Shown here: positions 18,144-25,206 of the stretch, one piece after another
Numbering within the stretch: the first letter of the stretch is position 1
Layout of the letters: every line of letters begins with the position of its first letter
From: Streptomyces sp. WZ.A104
GTDB taxonomy: Bacteria; Actinomycetota; Actinomycetes; Streptomycetales; Streptomycetaceae
Direction: 5' to 3'
Assembly: GCF_002382885.1 (NCBI RefSeq)
Contig: NZ_NWVL01000033.1
Span: forward strand, 1-64,000
DNA length: 64,000 nucleotides
Notes under the pieces: model-generated
What the model saw: only the letters and a program-made list of their open reading frames with translations
What the model was told of the DNA's origin: nothing
Databases searched by the model: none
Made by a program: the position numbers and the translations under genes

Positions 18144-19967
18144 TTGCGTGAATTCACTGTCCCACCCATGGCAGCCGCGCCCCAGGTCGGCGGTCTGGCC
18201 GATGTGGTCTTCGACCACGCCGCGGACGATCCGCGGCGGGTCGCGCTCGGCCGCAAGGACGCGGGCGGACAGTGGCGGGATGTGACCTCGGAGGTATTCC
18301 GCGACGAGGTGCTGGCCCTGGCGAGGGGGCTGATCGCGCACGGCGTGCGCTTCGGCGACCGGGTCGCGCTGATGTCCCGTACGCGCTACGAGTGGACCCT
18401 CCTCGACTTCGCGCTCTGGACCGTCGGGGCCCAGTCGGTGCCGATCTATCCGACGTCCTCGGCCGAGCAGGTCCTGTGGATGCTGCACGACGCCGAGGTC
18501 GTGGCGGTGATGGTCGAGCACGAGGACCATGCGATGACCGTCGGTTCGGTGATCGACCGGCTGCCGCGTCTGAAGCGGCTGTGGCAGCTGGACGCCGGGG
18601 CGGTGGACGAGCTGGTCGCGGCGGGCGCGCAGGTCGACGACGAGGTGGTCCACCGGCACCGGCGCGCGGTGACTCCCGAGTCCGTGGCGACCGTCATCTA
18701 CACCTCCGGGACGACCGGCCGCCCCAAGGGGTGTGTGATCACCCACGCGAGCTTCATGTTCGAGAGCGACACGATGGTCGGCCGCTGGGAGCCGGTGTTC
18801 CGCTCCAAGCCGGGTGACGAGGCGGCCACGCTGCTCTTCCTGCCGCTGGCCCATGTCTTCGGCCGGATGGTGGAGATCGCGGCGGTCCGGGGCCGGGTCA
18901 AACTCGGCCATCAGCCGGAGTTGTCGGCGAACGCGCTGATGCCGGACCTGATGACGTTCCGGCCCACCTTCATCCTGGCGGTGCCGTACATCTTCGAGAA
19001 GGTCTTCGACGGGGCGCGGCGCAAGGCGGCGGCGGAGGGCCGGGCAGGCCCGTTCGACAAGGCCGTCGAGGTCGCGGTGAAGTACGCCGAGGCGCTGGAG
19101 CAGAAGGCCTTCGGGGACGGCCCCGGGCCCTCGGCGGGGCTGCGGATGCAGCACCAGTTCTTCGACAAGGTCGTCTACAAGAGGGTCCGCGATGCCATGG
19201 GCGGCCGGGTGCGGCACGCGATGTCGGGCGGCTCGGGCATGGACCGCCGGCTCGGACTGTTCTTCGCGGGCGCCGGGGTGAGCGTCTTCGAGGGGTACGG
19301 GCTGACCGAGTCGACCGCGGCGGCGACCGCGAACCCGCCCGAGCGCACCCGGTACGGCACGGTCGGGCAGCCCATTCCCGGGACCTCGGTGCACATCGCC
19401 GAGGACGGCGAGGTCTGGCTGCACGGGGCGAACGTGTTCTCCGGCTATCTGGGCAACCCCGAGGCCACCCGGGCCGTGCTGCGCGACGGCTGGCTGGCCA
19501 CCGGCGACCTCGGTTCGCTGGACGAGGACGGCTATCTGAGGATCACCGGGCGGAAGAAGGAGATCCTGGTGACGTCCGGGGGCAAGAGCGTCTCCCCGGC
19601 CGGTCTGGAGGAGCGCGTACGGGCGCATCCGCTGGTCGCCCAGTGCATCGTCGTCGGCAACGACCGCCCGTACATCGCGGCGCTGGTCACTGTCGACCAG
19701 GAGTCCGTGGAGCACTGGCTGTCCATGCAGGGCCGGGCCCCGCTCGCCCCCGCCGACCTGGTGCGCGACCCGGACCTGGAGATGGAGATCCGCCGGGCGG
19801 TGGTGGCGGCCAACACGGCGGTGTCGCAGGCGGAGTCGATCCGTACGTTCCGGATACTGGCCCACCAGTTCACCGAGGACCACGGGCTGCTGACGCCCTC
19901 GCTGAAGCTGAAACGCAAGGCGATCGAGGCGGCGTACGCGGCGGAGGTGGACGCGCTCTACCACTGA
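18144..19967 (+). CDS. Long-chain fatty acid:CoA ligase family protein (AMP-forming)
   Basis: A 607-residue ANL-superfamily enzyme that adenylates a fatty acid and transfers it to CoA. The ATP P-loop YTSGTTGRPKG, the GYGLTE motif and the hinge region (GWLATGDLG; ITGRKKE) are all present. TTG 18144 is chosen as start: GAGGAG lies 7 bases upstream and translation gives the family N terminus REFTVPPM; the GTG in the next frame over would not. A -10-like TAGCGT is at 18102-18107. It stands alone between a LysR gene and an aldo/keto reductase gene. Fatty acid activation for beta-oxidation is most likely. Confidence 0.93.
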   Translation: MREFTVPPMAAAPQVGGLADVVFDHAADDPRRVALGRKDAGGQWRDVTSEVFRDEVLALARGLIAHGVRFGDRVALMSRTRYEWTLLDFALWTVGAQSVPIYPTSSAEQVLWMLHDAEVVAVMVEHEDHAMTVGSVIDRLPRLKRLWQLDAGAVDELVAAGAQVDDEVVHRHRRAVTPESVATVIYTSGTTGRPKGCVITHASFMFESDTMVGRWEPVFRSKPGDEAATLLFLPLAHVFGRMVEIAAVRGRVKLGHQPELSANALMPDLMTFRPTFILAVPYIFEKVFDGARRKAAAEGRAGPFDKAVEVAVKYAEALEQKAFGDGPGPSAGLRMQHQFFDKVVYKRVRDAMGGRVRHAMSGGSGMDRRLGLFFAGAGVSVFEGYGLTESTAAATANPPERTRYGTVGQPIPGTSVHIAEDGEVWLHGANVFSGYLGNPEATRAVLRDGWLATGDLGSLDEDGYLRITGRKKEILVTSGGKSVSPAGLEERVRAHPLVAQCIVVGNDRPYIAALVTVDQESVEHWLSMQGRAPLAPADLVRDPDLEMEIRRAVVAANTAVSQAESIRTFRILAHQFTEDHGLLTPSLKLKRKAIEAAYAAEVDALYH

Positions 19968-20039
19968 TGCGGCGCGGCCGGGTGCGGGAATGTCTGTGGC
20001 CGCCCGGACGTTGTGGTGGGGAGTACCAATCGACGACGT

Positions 20040-20045
20040 TAGGAT
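20040..20045 (+). promoter_or_regulatory. -10 box TAGGAT upstream of the aldo/keto reductase
   Basis: TAGGAT ends 9 nt before GTG 20055, so the transcript would be leaderless or nearly so. The AGGA within it could alternatively act as a weak ribosome site. Confidence 0.45.
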
Positions 20046-20054
20046 CGATCGCTC

Positions 20055-20891
20055 GTGAGCCAGGTCCCCTCCATCACCCTCAACAACGGCCTCGACATGC
20101 CGCAGCTCGGTTTCGGCGTCTGGCAGGTGCCGGACGACGAGGCGGAGAAGGCCGTGGCCACAGCCCTCAGGGCCGGGTACCGAAGCATCGACACCGCCGC
20201 GATCTACGAGAACGAGGCGGGCACCGGCAAGGCGGTCGCCACCTCCGGCATCGCCCGTGACGAGCTGTTCATCACCACCAAGCTGTGGAACTCCGAGCAG
20301 GGGTACGACAGCACGCTGCGCGCTTTCGACGCCTCGCTGGACAAGCTCGGCCTGGACTACGTCGACCTGTATCTGATCCACTGGCCGGTCCCTGCGAAGG
20401 ACGCGTACACCGACACGTACAAGGCGTTCGAGAAGATCTACGCCGACGGCCGCGCCAAGGCCATCGGCGTGTCGAACTTCCGCCCCGAGCATCTGAAGCG
20501 ACTGCTCGCGGAGACCTCCGTGGTTCCCGTTCTCAACCAGATCGAGCTGCACCCGCAGCTCCAGCAGGCCGAGTCCCGCGCCTTCCACGCGGAGCACGGC
20601 ATCGCCACCGAGGCGTGGTCGCCGCTGGGTCAGGGCAAGGGCCTGCTGGAGGTGCCGACGGTCGTCGCCATCGCCCAGAAGCACGGCCGCACCCCCGCCC
20701 AGGCGGTGCTGCGCTGGCACCTCCAGACCGGCAACATCGTGATCCCGAAGTCCGTGACCCCGTCGCGGATCAAGGAGAACCTCGATGTGTTCGGCTTCGA
20801 GCTGGACGCCGATGACCTCGCCGCGTTCGCCGCGCTGGACGAGGGCAAGCGGCTCGGCCCGGACCCGGCGGAGTTCAACGTCGGCGCCTGA
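20055..20891 (+). CDS. Aldo/keto reductase
   Basis: A 278-residue NADPH-dependent carbonyl reductase with a TIM barrel. The catalytic tetrad is complete: Asp46, Tyr51, Lys76 and His109. The cofactor-phosphate motif IPKSVTPSRIKEN lies near residue 230. It resembles the 2,5-diketo-D-gluconate reductase group (AKR5). The start is GTG 20055, close behind a -10 box and with no strong ribosome site. A good terminator hairpin follows 15 bp after the stop, so the gene is probably monocistronic. The physiological substrate cannot be deduced. Confidence 0.95.
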   Translation: MSQVPSITLNNGLDMPQLGFGVWQVPDDEAEKAVATALRAGYRSIDTAAIYENEAGTGKAVATSGIARDELFITTKLWNSEQGYDSTLRAFDASLDKLGLDYVDLYLIHWPVPAKDAYTDTYKAFEKIYADGRAKAIGVSNFRPEHLKRLLAETSVVPVLNQIELHPQLQQAESRAFHAEHGIATEAWSPLGQGKGLLEVPTVVAIAQKHGRTPAQAVLRWHLQTGNIVIPKSVTPSRIKENLDVFGFELDADDLAAFAALDEGKRLGPDPAEFNVGA

Positions 20892-20905
20892 GCGTCGAAG
20901 CCCCC

Positions 20906-20937
20906 GGCGCCCCCACCGTGATACCGGTGGGGGCGCC
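20906..20937 (+). terminator. Strong hairpin terminator after the aldo/keto reductase gene
   Basis: GGCGCCCCCACCG (20906-20918) pairs perfectly with CGGTGGGGGCGCC (20925-20937) around a 6-nt loop. There is no U-tract, as is usual in Streptomyces. Confidence 0.85.
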
Positions 20938-20997
20938 GTCGTCGGTCAGGTCGATGTCCGAGCCGAAGCGCACACCGCAACCGGGGAGATACGGAAC

Positions 20998-21465
20998 ATG
21001 AGCAGCGAACCCGCGCCCGTCGTCGAGGCAGGCCCCTACCGCCTGCGCAACGTCGGCAGCGAACTGGTGCTGGAGGTCTACGGCGGGGCCAAGGGCAGTG
21101 GCGCCCGGGTCCAGCAGGGCAAGGACGACGGGACGGACGCGCAGGTGTGGCAGCTGTCCCCCGTCCACGAGGGCGCCGCCCTCTTCCACCTGGTCAACGC
21201 CCACAGCGGGAAGCGGCTGGACGTGGCGAACGCCGCCACGGAGAACGGCACCCGTATCCAGCAGTGGAAGGCCAACAACTTCGGCGCTCAGGAGTGGCTG
21301 ATCGAGCAGCACGCGGAGGCCCCGGGGACAGTGACGCTGGTGAGCTTCATCAGCGGCCTGGTCATGGAGGTGGCGGACCGCTCGACGGAGGAAGGGGGGA
21401 CGGTGCAGCAGTGGGAGGACACCGACTCCCCGTTCCAGTGGTGGAGGTTGGAGCCGGTGGCCTAG
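20998..21465 (+). CDS. Ricin-type beta-trefoil lectin domain protein, cytosolic
   Basis: A 155-residue protein made of a single beta-trefoil. Three QxW-type repeats are visible (AQVWQL, AQEWLI and FQWWRL), spaced about 46 residues apart as expected. Such domains bind galactose or other carbohydrates. Unlike most ricin modules there is no signal peptide, no transmembrane segment and no fused enzyme, so it should remain in the cytoplasm. ATG 20998 follows GGGGAGA at 8 bases. It is separated from the aldo/keto reductase by a terminator, so it has its own promoter. Confidence 0.88.
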   Translation: MSSEPAPVVEAGPYRLRNVGSELVLEVYGGAKGSGARVQQGKDDGTDAQVWQLSPVHEGAALFHLVNAHSGKRLDVANAATENGTRIQQWKANNFGAQEWLIEQHAEAPGTVTLVSFISGLVMEVADRSTEEGGTVQQWEDTDSPFQWWRLEPVA

Positions 21466-21481
21466 AAGGTCAGCAACCTTC
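21465..21481. terminator. Short inverted repeat between convergent genes
   Basis: GAAGGT-cagca-ACCTTC lies between the lectin gene and the convergent methyltransferase gene. With only 6 bp of stem it is a weak candidate bidirectional terminator. Confidence 0.4.
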
Positions 21482-21492
21482 CAGGGAGTCTC

Positions 21493-22464
21493 TCAGGCCT
21501 CGCGTCGCCCCAGGTGCACCGTGCGGGCGGTCAGCAGGTACACGTCGGGCCGGTGGTGGAGGCCCTGCGGGTCATCGGGGTCCAGCAGCCTTTCCAGTAC
21601 GGCGTCGTCCTCGGCCGTGAGCAGTTCCCCGAACACCTCGCGCTCGCGGGCCATGCTCGCGACGACATGGTCGCGGGCGGCGCGGGAGAGCGGGGCGGGC
21701 AGGTCGAGCAGGAAGCTTCGGGTGCCCTGCGGGGCGAGTCCGACGGCGGCGAGCAGCGCACTCCAGTCCTCGGTCTCCCTTTTCGTGTCGGGGAGTTCGG
21801 CGCGCATCCGGTCGAAGCGCTCGGCGGCCGCCGCCTCCATCCGGGCCTCCAGACCGGGCCGCCCGATGCCGATGTCGCGGGGCAGCCGCCGGGTGGGGAG
21901 CCCTCCCTCGACGAGCGCGACGGTCCCGCCGGGCGTCAGGAGCCCGGCGAAGGAGGCGAGGGCGGCGCGCTGGTCTCCCATGTGGTGCAGGGAGTTGCCC
22001 GCCCAGACCAGGTCGGCCTGACCCAACCGGTCGACATCACGGGGCAGTTCGGCCTCCCTTGTGTCGAAGCGTTCGATCACGCCGAGGCGCCGGGCCCGGT
22101 TCCTCGCGCGCTCCAGGAGGGCGGGCGTCGCGTCGACGGCGACGACCTCCGCCTCGGGGAAGACGTCGGCCAGCAGGCAGGAGACGACTCCGGGGCCGCT
22201 GCCGATGTCCAGCACCCGGCGGACCTCCGGCGCGGTGGGCAGGGCGGCCATCCAGCGGGCCGCTGCCTCGTACTGCGTACTGCTCAGTTCGGCGTCCCGC
22301 TCCAGCAGCGGGCCCATGACGTCCCAATCGATGTCCGTGCCCGGATCAGCCCCGGACCCGGGCCCGTGCGCGGGGGTGTGGGCGTGGGCGTGGGAATGAG
22401 GGTGGACAGCCGTGGCGGTGGGTGCGGGCGCTTCGTGGTGGCCGTGACCGGCGTTGCTGTTCAT
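21493..22464 (-). CDS. Class I SAM-dependent methyltransferase with His-rich N terminus
   Basis: A 323-residue protein. Motif I (LDIGSGPGVV, about residues 85-94) and the following VVAVDATP identify a Rossmann-type SAM methyltransferase; GNSLHHMGD lies near motif IV. The first 33 residues contain nine histidines (PHSHAHAHTPAHG), which could bind Ni, Zn or Cu and is not needed for methyl transfer. ATG 22464 follows GGGGAGCC. It is convergent with the lectin gene, and a GTTGC-N7-GCAAC inverted repeat lies about 41 bp upstream of the start. The methyl acceptor is unknown. Confidence 0.88.
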   Translation of the reverse strand: MNSNAGHGHHEAPAPTATAVHPHSHAHAHTPAHGPGSGADPGTDIDWDVMGPLLERDAELSSTQYEAAARWMAALPTAPEVRRVLDIGSGPGVVSCLLADVFPEAEVVAVDATPALLERARNRARRLGVIERFDTREAELPRDVDRLGQADLVWAGNSLHHMGDQRAALASFAGLLTPGGTVALVEGGLPTRRLPRDIGIGRPGLEARMEAAAAERFDRMRAELPDTKRETEDWSALLAAVGLAPQGTRSFLLDLPAPLSRAARDHVVASMAREREVFGELLTAEDDAVLERLLDPDDPQGLHHRPDVYLLTARTVHLGRREA

Positions 22465-22504
22465 GGGACCAGGCTCCCCAGCATGCGGCCGGTCGGCAAG
22501 TTCT

Positions 22505-22521
22505 GTTGCCGTTTCAGCAAC
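22505..22521. promoter_or_regulatory. Inverted repeat GTTGC-N7-GCAAC upstream of the methyltransferase
   Basis: A 5-bp perfect dyad with a 7-nt spacer lies about 41 bp upstream of the methyltransferase start, in the expected promoter region. It somewhat resembles metalloregulator sites but matches no consensus I can state with confidence. Confidence 0.4.
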
Positions 22522-22546
22522 TCACCCCCTTCCGCCTGCGGGACGT

Positions 22547-22741
22547 CTGGACCTCCACGACCCGGCCGAGTTGTTCGCGAAGGCGCGCGACGGCCACGAC
22601 ACGGCGGCGACGGACGGGGTGAAGCGGCCCCTGGGGCGGGAGTCGAAGATTCGGTCGGTGCCTGGCGCCGCCGACGCCGGGCCCGTACGCCCGTCGGCCG
22701 ACGCGGCGGAGTACGGGCCGAGGACACCGACTGAACGGTAG
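22547..22741 (+). pseudogene. Coding-like fragment of an unidentified gene
   Basis: In the 326-bp gap 22465-22790 one plus-strand frame shows almost exclusively G/C at third codon positions from about CTG 22547 to TAG 22741 (64 codons, beginning LDLHDPAELFAKARDG). This is the usual mark of Streptomyces coding sequence. The bias disappears upstream of 22547 and there is no credible start there. It looks like the 3' end of a gene whose 5' part was lost. I do not recognise the family; it could also be a small gene with an unusual start. Confidence 0.4.
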
Positions 22742-22775
22742 GCGGAGCACGCATATTGCCGCGCCGCCCATGGGC

Positions 22776-22794
22776 CCATAACTTGCCATTATGG
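22776..22794 (+). promoter_or_regulatory. Inverted repeat overlapping the LysR start codon, with -10 box
   Basis: CCATAA (22776-22781), 7 nt, TTATGG (22789-22794) is a perfect dyad with a LysR-type T-N11-A core. It covers the -10 box TAACTT (22779-22784) and the ATG at 22791, which is 6 nt downstream, so the message should be leaderless and autorepressed. Confidence 0.55.
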
Positions 22795-23753
22795 AGCTGG
22801 AGTTGCGCCATCTACGAACCGTCCGTGCCATAGCCGACACAGGTAGCCTCACCAAGGCCGCTGCCACCCTCGGGCTGGCTCAGCCCGCCCTCAGCGCCCA
22901 GCTGCGGCGGATCGAGAAGGCCCTGGGAGGCGCGCTCTTCGAGCGTGACCACACCGGTGCCCGCGCCACCCCGCTCGGCGAACTGGTGCTGGAACGGGCC
23001 CGGGTGGTGCTGCCCGCGGTGAGCGAACTCCAGGCGGAGGCCGTACGGTTCGCCAACGCCACGGGAGCGCTGGACCGGTTCCGGCTGGGCGGCACGCACG
23101 GCCCGCTGCTCGGAGGTCTGGTGGACCGGATGGCCGCCGCTCACCCGTCGACGCCCGTGTCGACGTACACCTCGTGGTCGGTGGCCGAGATCGCCTCGCT
23201 GGTGATCGACGGGCGGCTGGACTTCGCACTCATCGGGACGTGCGGCGAGAGCCCGCCGCCGCTGGCCGAGCGGCTCGCCTGGGAGGTCGTCGGGGTGGAC
23301 CCGGTCTTCGTGATGCTGCCGGAGGACCATGCACTGGCCGGACAGAGCGAACTGGAGCTGGCCGCGCTGGCGGACGAGTGCTGGGCGGACGTACCGGGCG
23401 ACGGCTGCTTCGCGGACTGTTTCGCCACGGCCTGCGCACGGGCGGGCTTCACCCCCGTGTCGGTGTACGAGACGGACACCGCGTCCGTCGTCCACCTGGT
23501 CCAGGTGGGGCGGGCGATCGGGCTGTGCCGGGCGACGTTCCCGCCGGCCCCCGGGCTGGTCACCAGACCGCTGGCCGGCGCGCCGCTCAGCTGGCGCCAT
23601 CTGGTGGGTTGGCACCCGCACTCCTCCGCCGCGGACGCCGCGGCGGCGACGGTGACCGGGGCGACCCGGTCGGCGTACGCGGAGGCGGTGTCGCGGAGCC
23701 CGAGCTACGCCCAGTGGCTCACGACGCACCCGCGGTTCGGCACGGTGGCCTGA
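22791..23753 (+). CDS. LysR family transcriptional regulator
   Basis: A 320-residue regulator with an N-terminal helix-turn-helix (LRTVRAIADTGSLTKAAATL, about residues 7-26; SAQLRRIEKALG) and an effector domain starting near FRLGGTHGPLL. Its start codon lies inside a perfect inverted repeat and only 6 nt after a -10 box, so it is probably leaderless and represses itself. The neighbours are a decayed gene fragment and the methyltransferase upstream, and the pterin dehydratase gene convergent downstream; none is a clear target. Several cysteines lie in the effector domain (DECWADVPGDGCFADCF), which could allow redox or metal sensing. Confidence 0.92.
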   Translation: MELELRHLRTVRAIADTGSLTKAAATLGLAQPALSAQLRRIEKALGGALFERDHTGARATPLGELVLERARVVLPAVSELQAEAVRFANATGALDRFRLGGTHGPLLGGLVDRMAAAHPSTPVSTYTSWSVAEIASLVIDGRLDFALIGTCGESPPPLAERLAWEVVGVDPVFVMLPEDHALAGQSELELAALADECWADVPGDGCFADCFATACARAGFTPVSVYETDTASVVHLVQVGRAIGLCRATFPPAPGLVTRPLAGAPLSWRHLVGWHPHSSAADAAAATVTGATRSAYAEAVSRSPSYAQWLTTHPRFGTVA

Positions 23754-23842
23754 GGCGGGGCCGGAGGGGGCTCCCTCGCCGGGCCGGCGTACATCCCCGG
23801 CACCCCAGACCGTCAGCCCACCCGGCCCATACGACGCATGGA

Positions 23843-23888
23843 GCTCATGCGACTCAGGCAGCTCATGCGGCTCATGCGGCTCATTCAG
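23843..23888. repeat. 9-bp tandem repeat GCTCATGCG
   Basis: Copies start at 23843, 23861, 23870 and, degenerate, 23879. The array runs into the stop codon of the pterin dehydratase gene. Confidence 0.8.
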
Positions 23889-24186
23889 CTCCGTGGGACG
23901 GCGCGGCGGTCGACACCCTGGCGGCGAGCGTGAAGTCCTTCTCGGTGACCGCGCCGCCCGCGTCATGGGTGTGCACGGAGAGCGCCACCGTGTTGTAGCC
24001 CAGCGTCAGATCGGAGTGGTGGTTCAGCTCCTCCTGGATCTGCGCGATGTGGACGGTCAGCGCGGCGGCGGCGAAGTGGGAGGGCAGCCGGAAGGTCCGG
24101 GTCAGCAGGTCTCCTTCCAACGCCCAGCCGGGCAGGCCCTCCAGGCGGCGTTCGATCTCGGTCGGCGACAGCGGTTCGGCGGTCAT
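23881..24186 (-). CDS. 4a-hydroxytetrahydrobiopterin dehydratase (pterin-4a-carbinolamine dehydratase)
   Basis: A 101-residue protein, the normal length for the family, which dehydrates 4a-hydroxytetrahydropterin after aromatic amino acid hydroxylation. The active-site motif ELNHHSDL (His56, His57, Asp59) and the C-terminal VHTHDAGGAVTEKDFTLA are conserved. It starts at ATG 24186 after a GGGAG ribosome site. It is divergent from an XRE-type regulator across 106 bp. No aromatic amino acid hydroxylase gene is in the window, and in some bacteria the protein instead acts in molybdopterin or transcriptional co-factor roles. Confidence 0.93.
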   Translation of the reverse strand: MTAEPLSPTEIERRLEGLPGWALEGDLLTRTFRLPSHFAAAALTVHIAQIQEELNHHSDLTLGYNTVALSVHTHDAGGAVTEKDFTLAARVSTAAPSHGAE

Positions 24187-24280
24187 GGAACGGCTCCCTG
24201 GTGTCTCGGTGGACCGGCGGCGGGACGTACGCCCCGGCGGACCGGGGCCGACCGTTGCGGCCCCGGCACGCCGGTGACGT

Positions 24281-24286
24281 TACGGT
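24281..24286 (+). promoter_or_regulatory. -10 box TACGGT of a probable leaderless promoter
   Basis: TACGGT ends 6 nt before ATG 24293 and no ribosome-binding site lies between. Confidence 0.5.
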
Positions 24287-24292
24287 CTCGGC

Positions 24293-25156
24293 ATGACGAC
24301 TGTCGTGCCCGACACGGGAGTGGGGCCACTACTGCGGGGGGGGCGGGAGCAGCGGCGCATCAGTCAGCTGGAGCTGGCGCTGCGCGCGGACTCCTCGGCC
24401 CGCCACATCTCGTTCATCGAGACGGGCCGCTCCCGGCCCAGCGAGGAAATGGTCCTGCGGCTGGCCGAGCAGCTGGACATCCCGGTCCGCGAACGCAACG
24501 CCCTTCTGGTGGCGGCCGGTTACGCACCCCGCTATACGCAGACACCGCTCGACGACCCCGCGATGGCGTCCTTGCGCGAGAGCCTGGAGCGGCTGCTGAC
24601 CGCGTACGAGCCCTGTCCCGCGCTCGTCGTGGACGGCACGTACGGGGTGGTTGCGGCAAACCGGGGGGTCGCTCTGCTGCTGGAGGGGGTGTCCGAGCGG
24701 CTGCTGACCCCTCCGGTGAACGCGATGCGGCTGACTCTCCATCCGGAGGGGCTCGCCCCGCGCATCGTGAATCTCCCGGAGTGGCGGGCGGACCTGCTGG
24801 CGCAGATGGACCGTCAGATCGCCCTCGCCCGCTCACCCGAGCTGCGTGCGCTGTACGACGAGGTGGCCGCCTACCCGGTGCCTTCGCGGACCGACCTGGC
24901 CGGCCGGACCGACCTGGCCGACCCGCCCGACGGGGGCGCGCGAGCGGAGGGAGCGGACGGCCCGGGGAGGGACCGGCCGCCCGTGTTCGCGCTGCCGTTG
25001 CTGCTCGAACACAGGGGCCGGGTCCTGTCGTTCTTGTCGTCGATCGCGACGTTCAACACTCCGATGGACGTGACGGTGGCCGAGCTGGCCATCGAGACGT
25101 TTCTCCCCGCCGACCGGGAGACCGCCACCCATCTGCGCGCCCACGTGCCGTCCTGA
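24293..25156 (+). CDS. XRE family regulator with MmyB-like ligand-binding domain
   Basis: A 287-residue protein. Residues about 12-70 form a Cro/CI helix-turn-helix (LLRGGREQRRISQLELAL, SARHISFIETGRSRPS). The remainder is the MmyB-like PAS-type ligand-binding domain common in actinobacterial XRE regulators. A Gly/Ala/Asp-rich insertion interrupts it near residues 205-225. The start is ATG 24293, 6 nt after a -10 box, so the message is probably leaderless. It is divergent from the pterin dehydratase gene. Ligand and targets are unknown. Confidence 0.9.
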   Translation: MTTVVPDTGVGPLLRGGREQRRISQLELALRADSSARHISFIETGRSRPSEEMVLRLAEQLDIPVRERNALLVAAGYAPRYTQTPLDDPAMASLRESLERLLTAYEPCPALVVDGTYGVVAANRGVALLLEGVSERLLTPPVNAMRLTLHPEGLAPRIVNLPEWRADLLAQMDRQIALARSPELRALYDEVAAYPVPSRTDLAGRTDLADPPDGGARAEGADGPGRDRPPVFALPLLLEHRGRVLSFLSSIATFNTPMDVTVAELAIETFLPADRETATHLRAHVPS

Positions 25157-25206
25157 CCCGCCCGGGGATCACCTCGGACGCGGGCCCCGTCGCCGAGCGG
25201 ATCGCG

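Noticed and set aside
18141..20720. An 859-codon minus-strand frame over the acyl-CoA ligase and aldo/keto reductase genes
   Set aside because: Both opposite-strand genes have complete catalytic motifs; the minus frame has none and crosses two transcription units.
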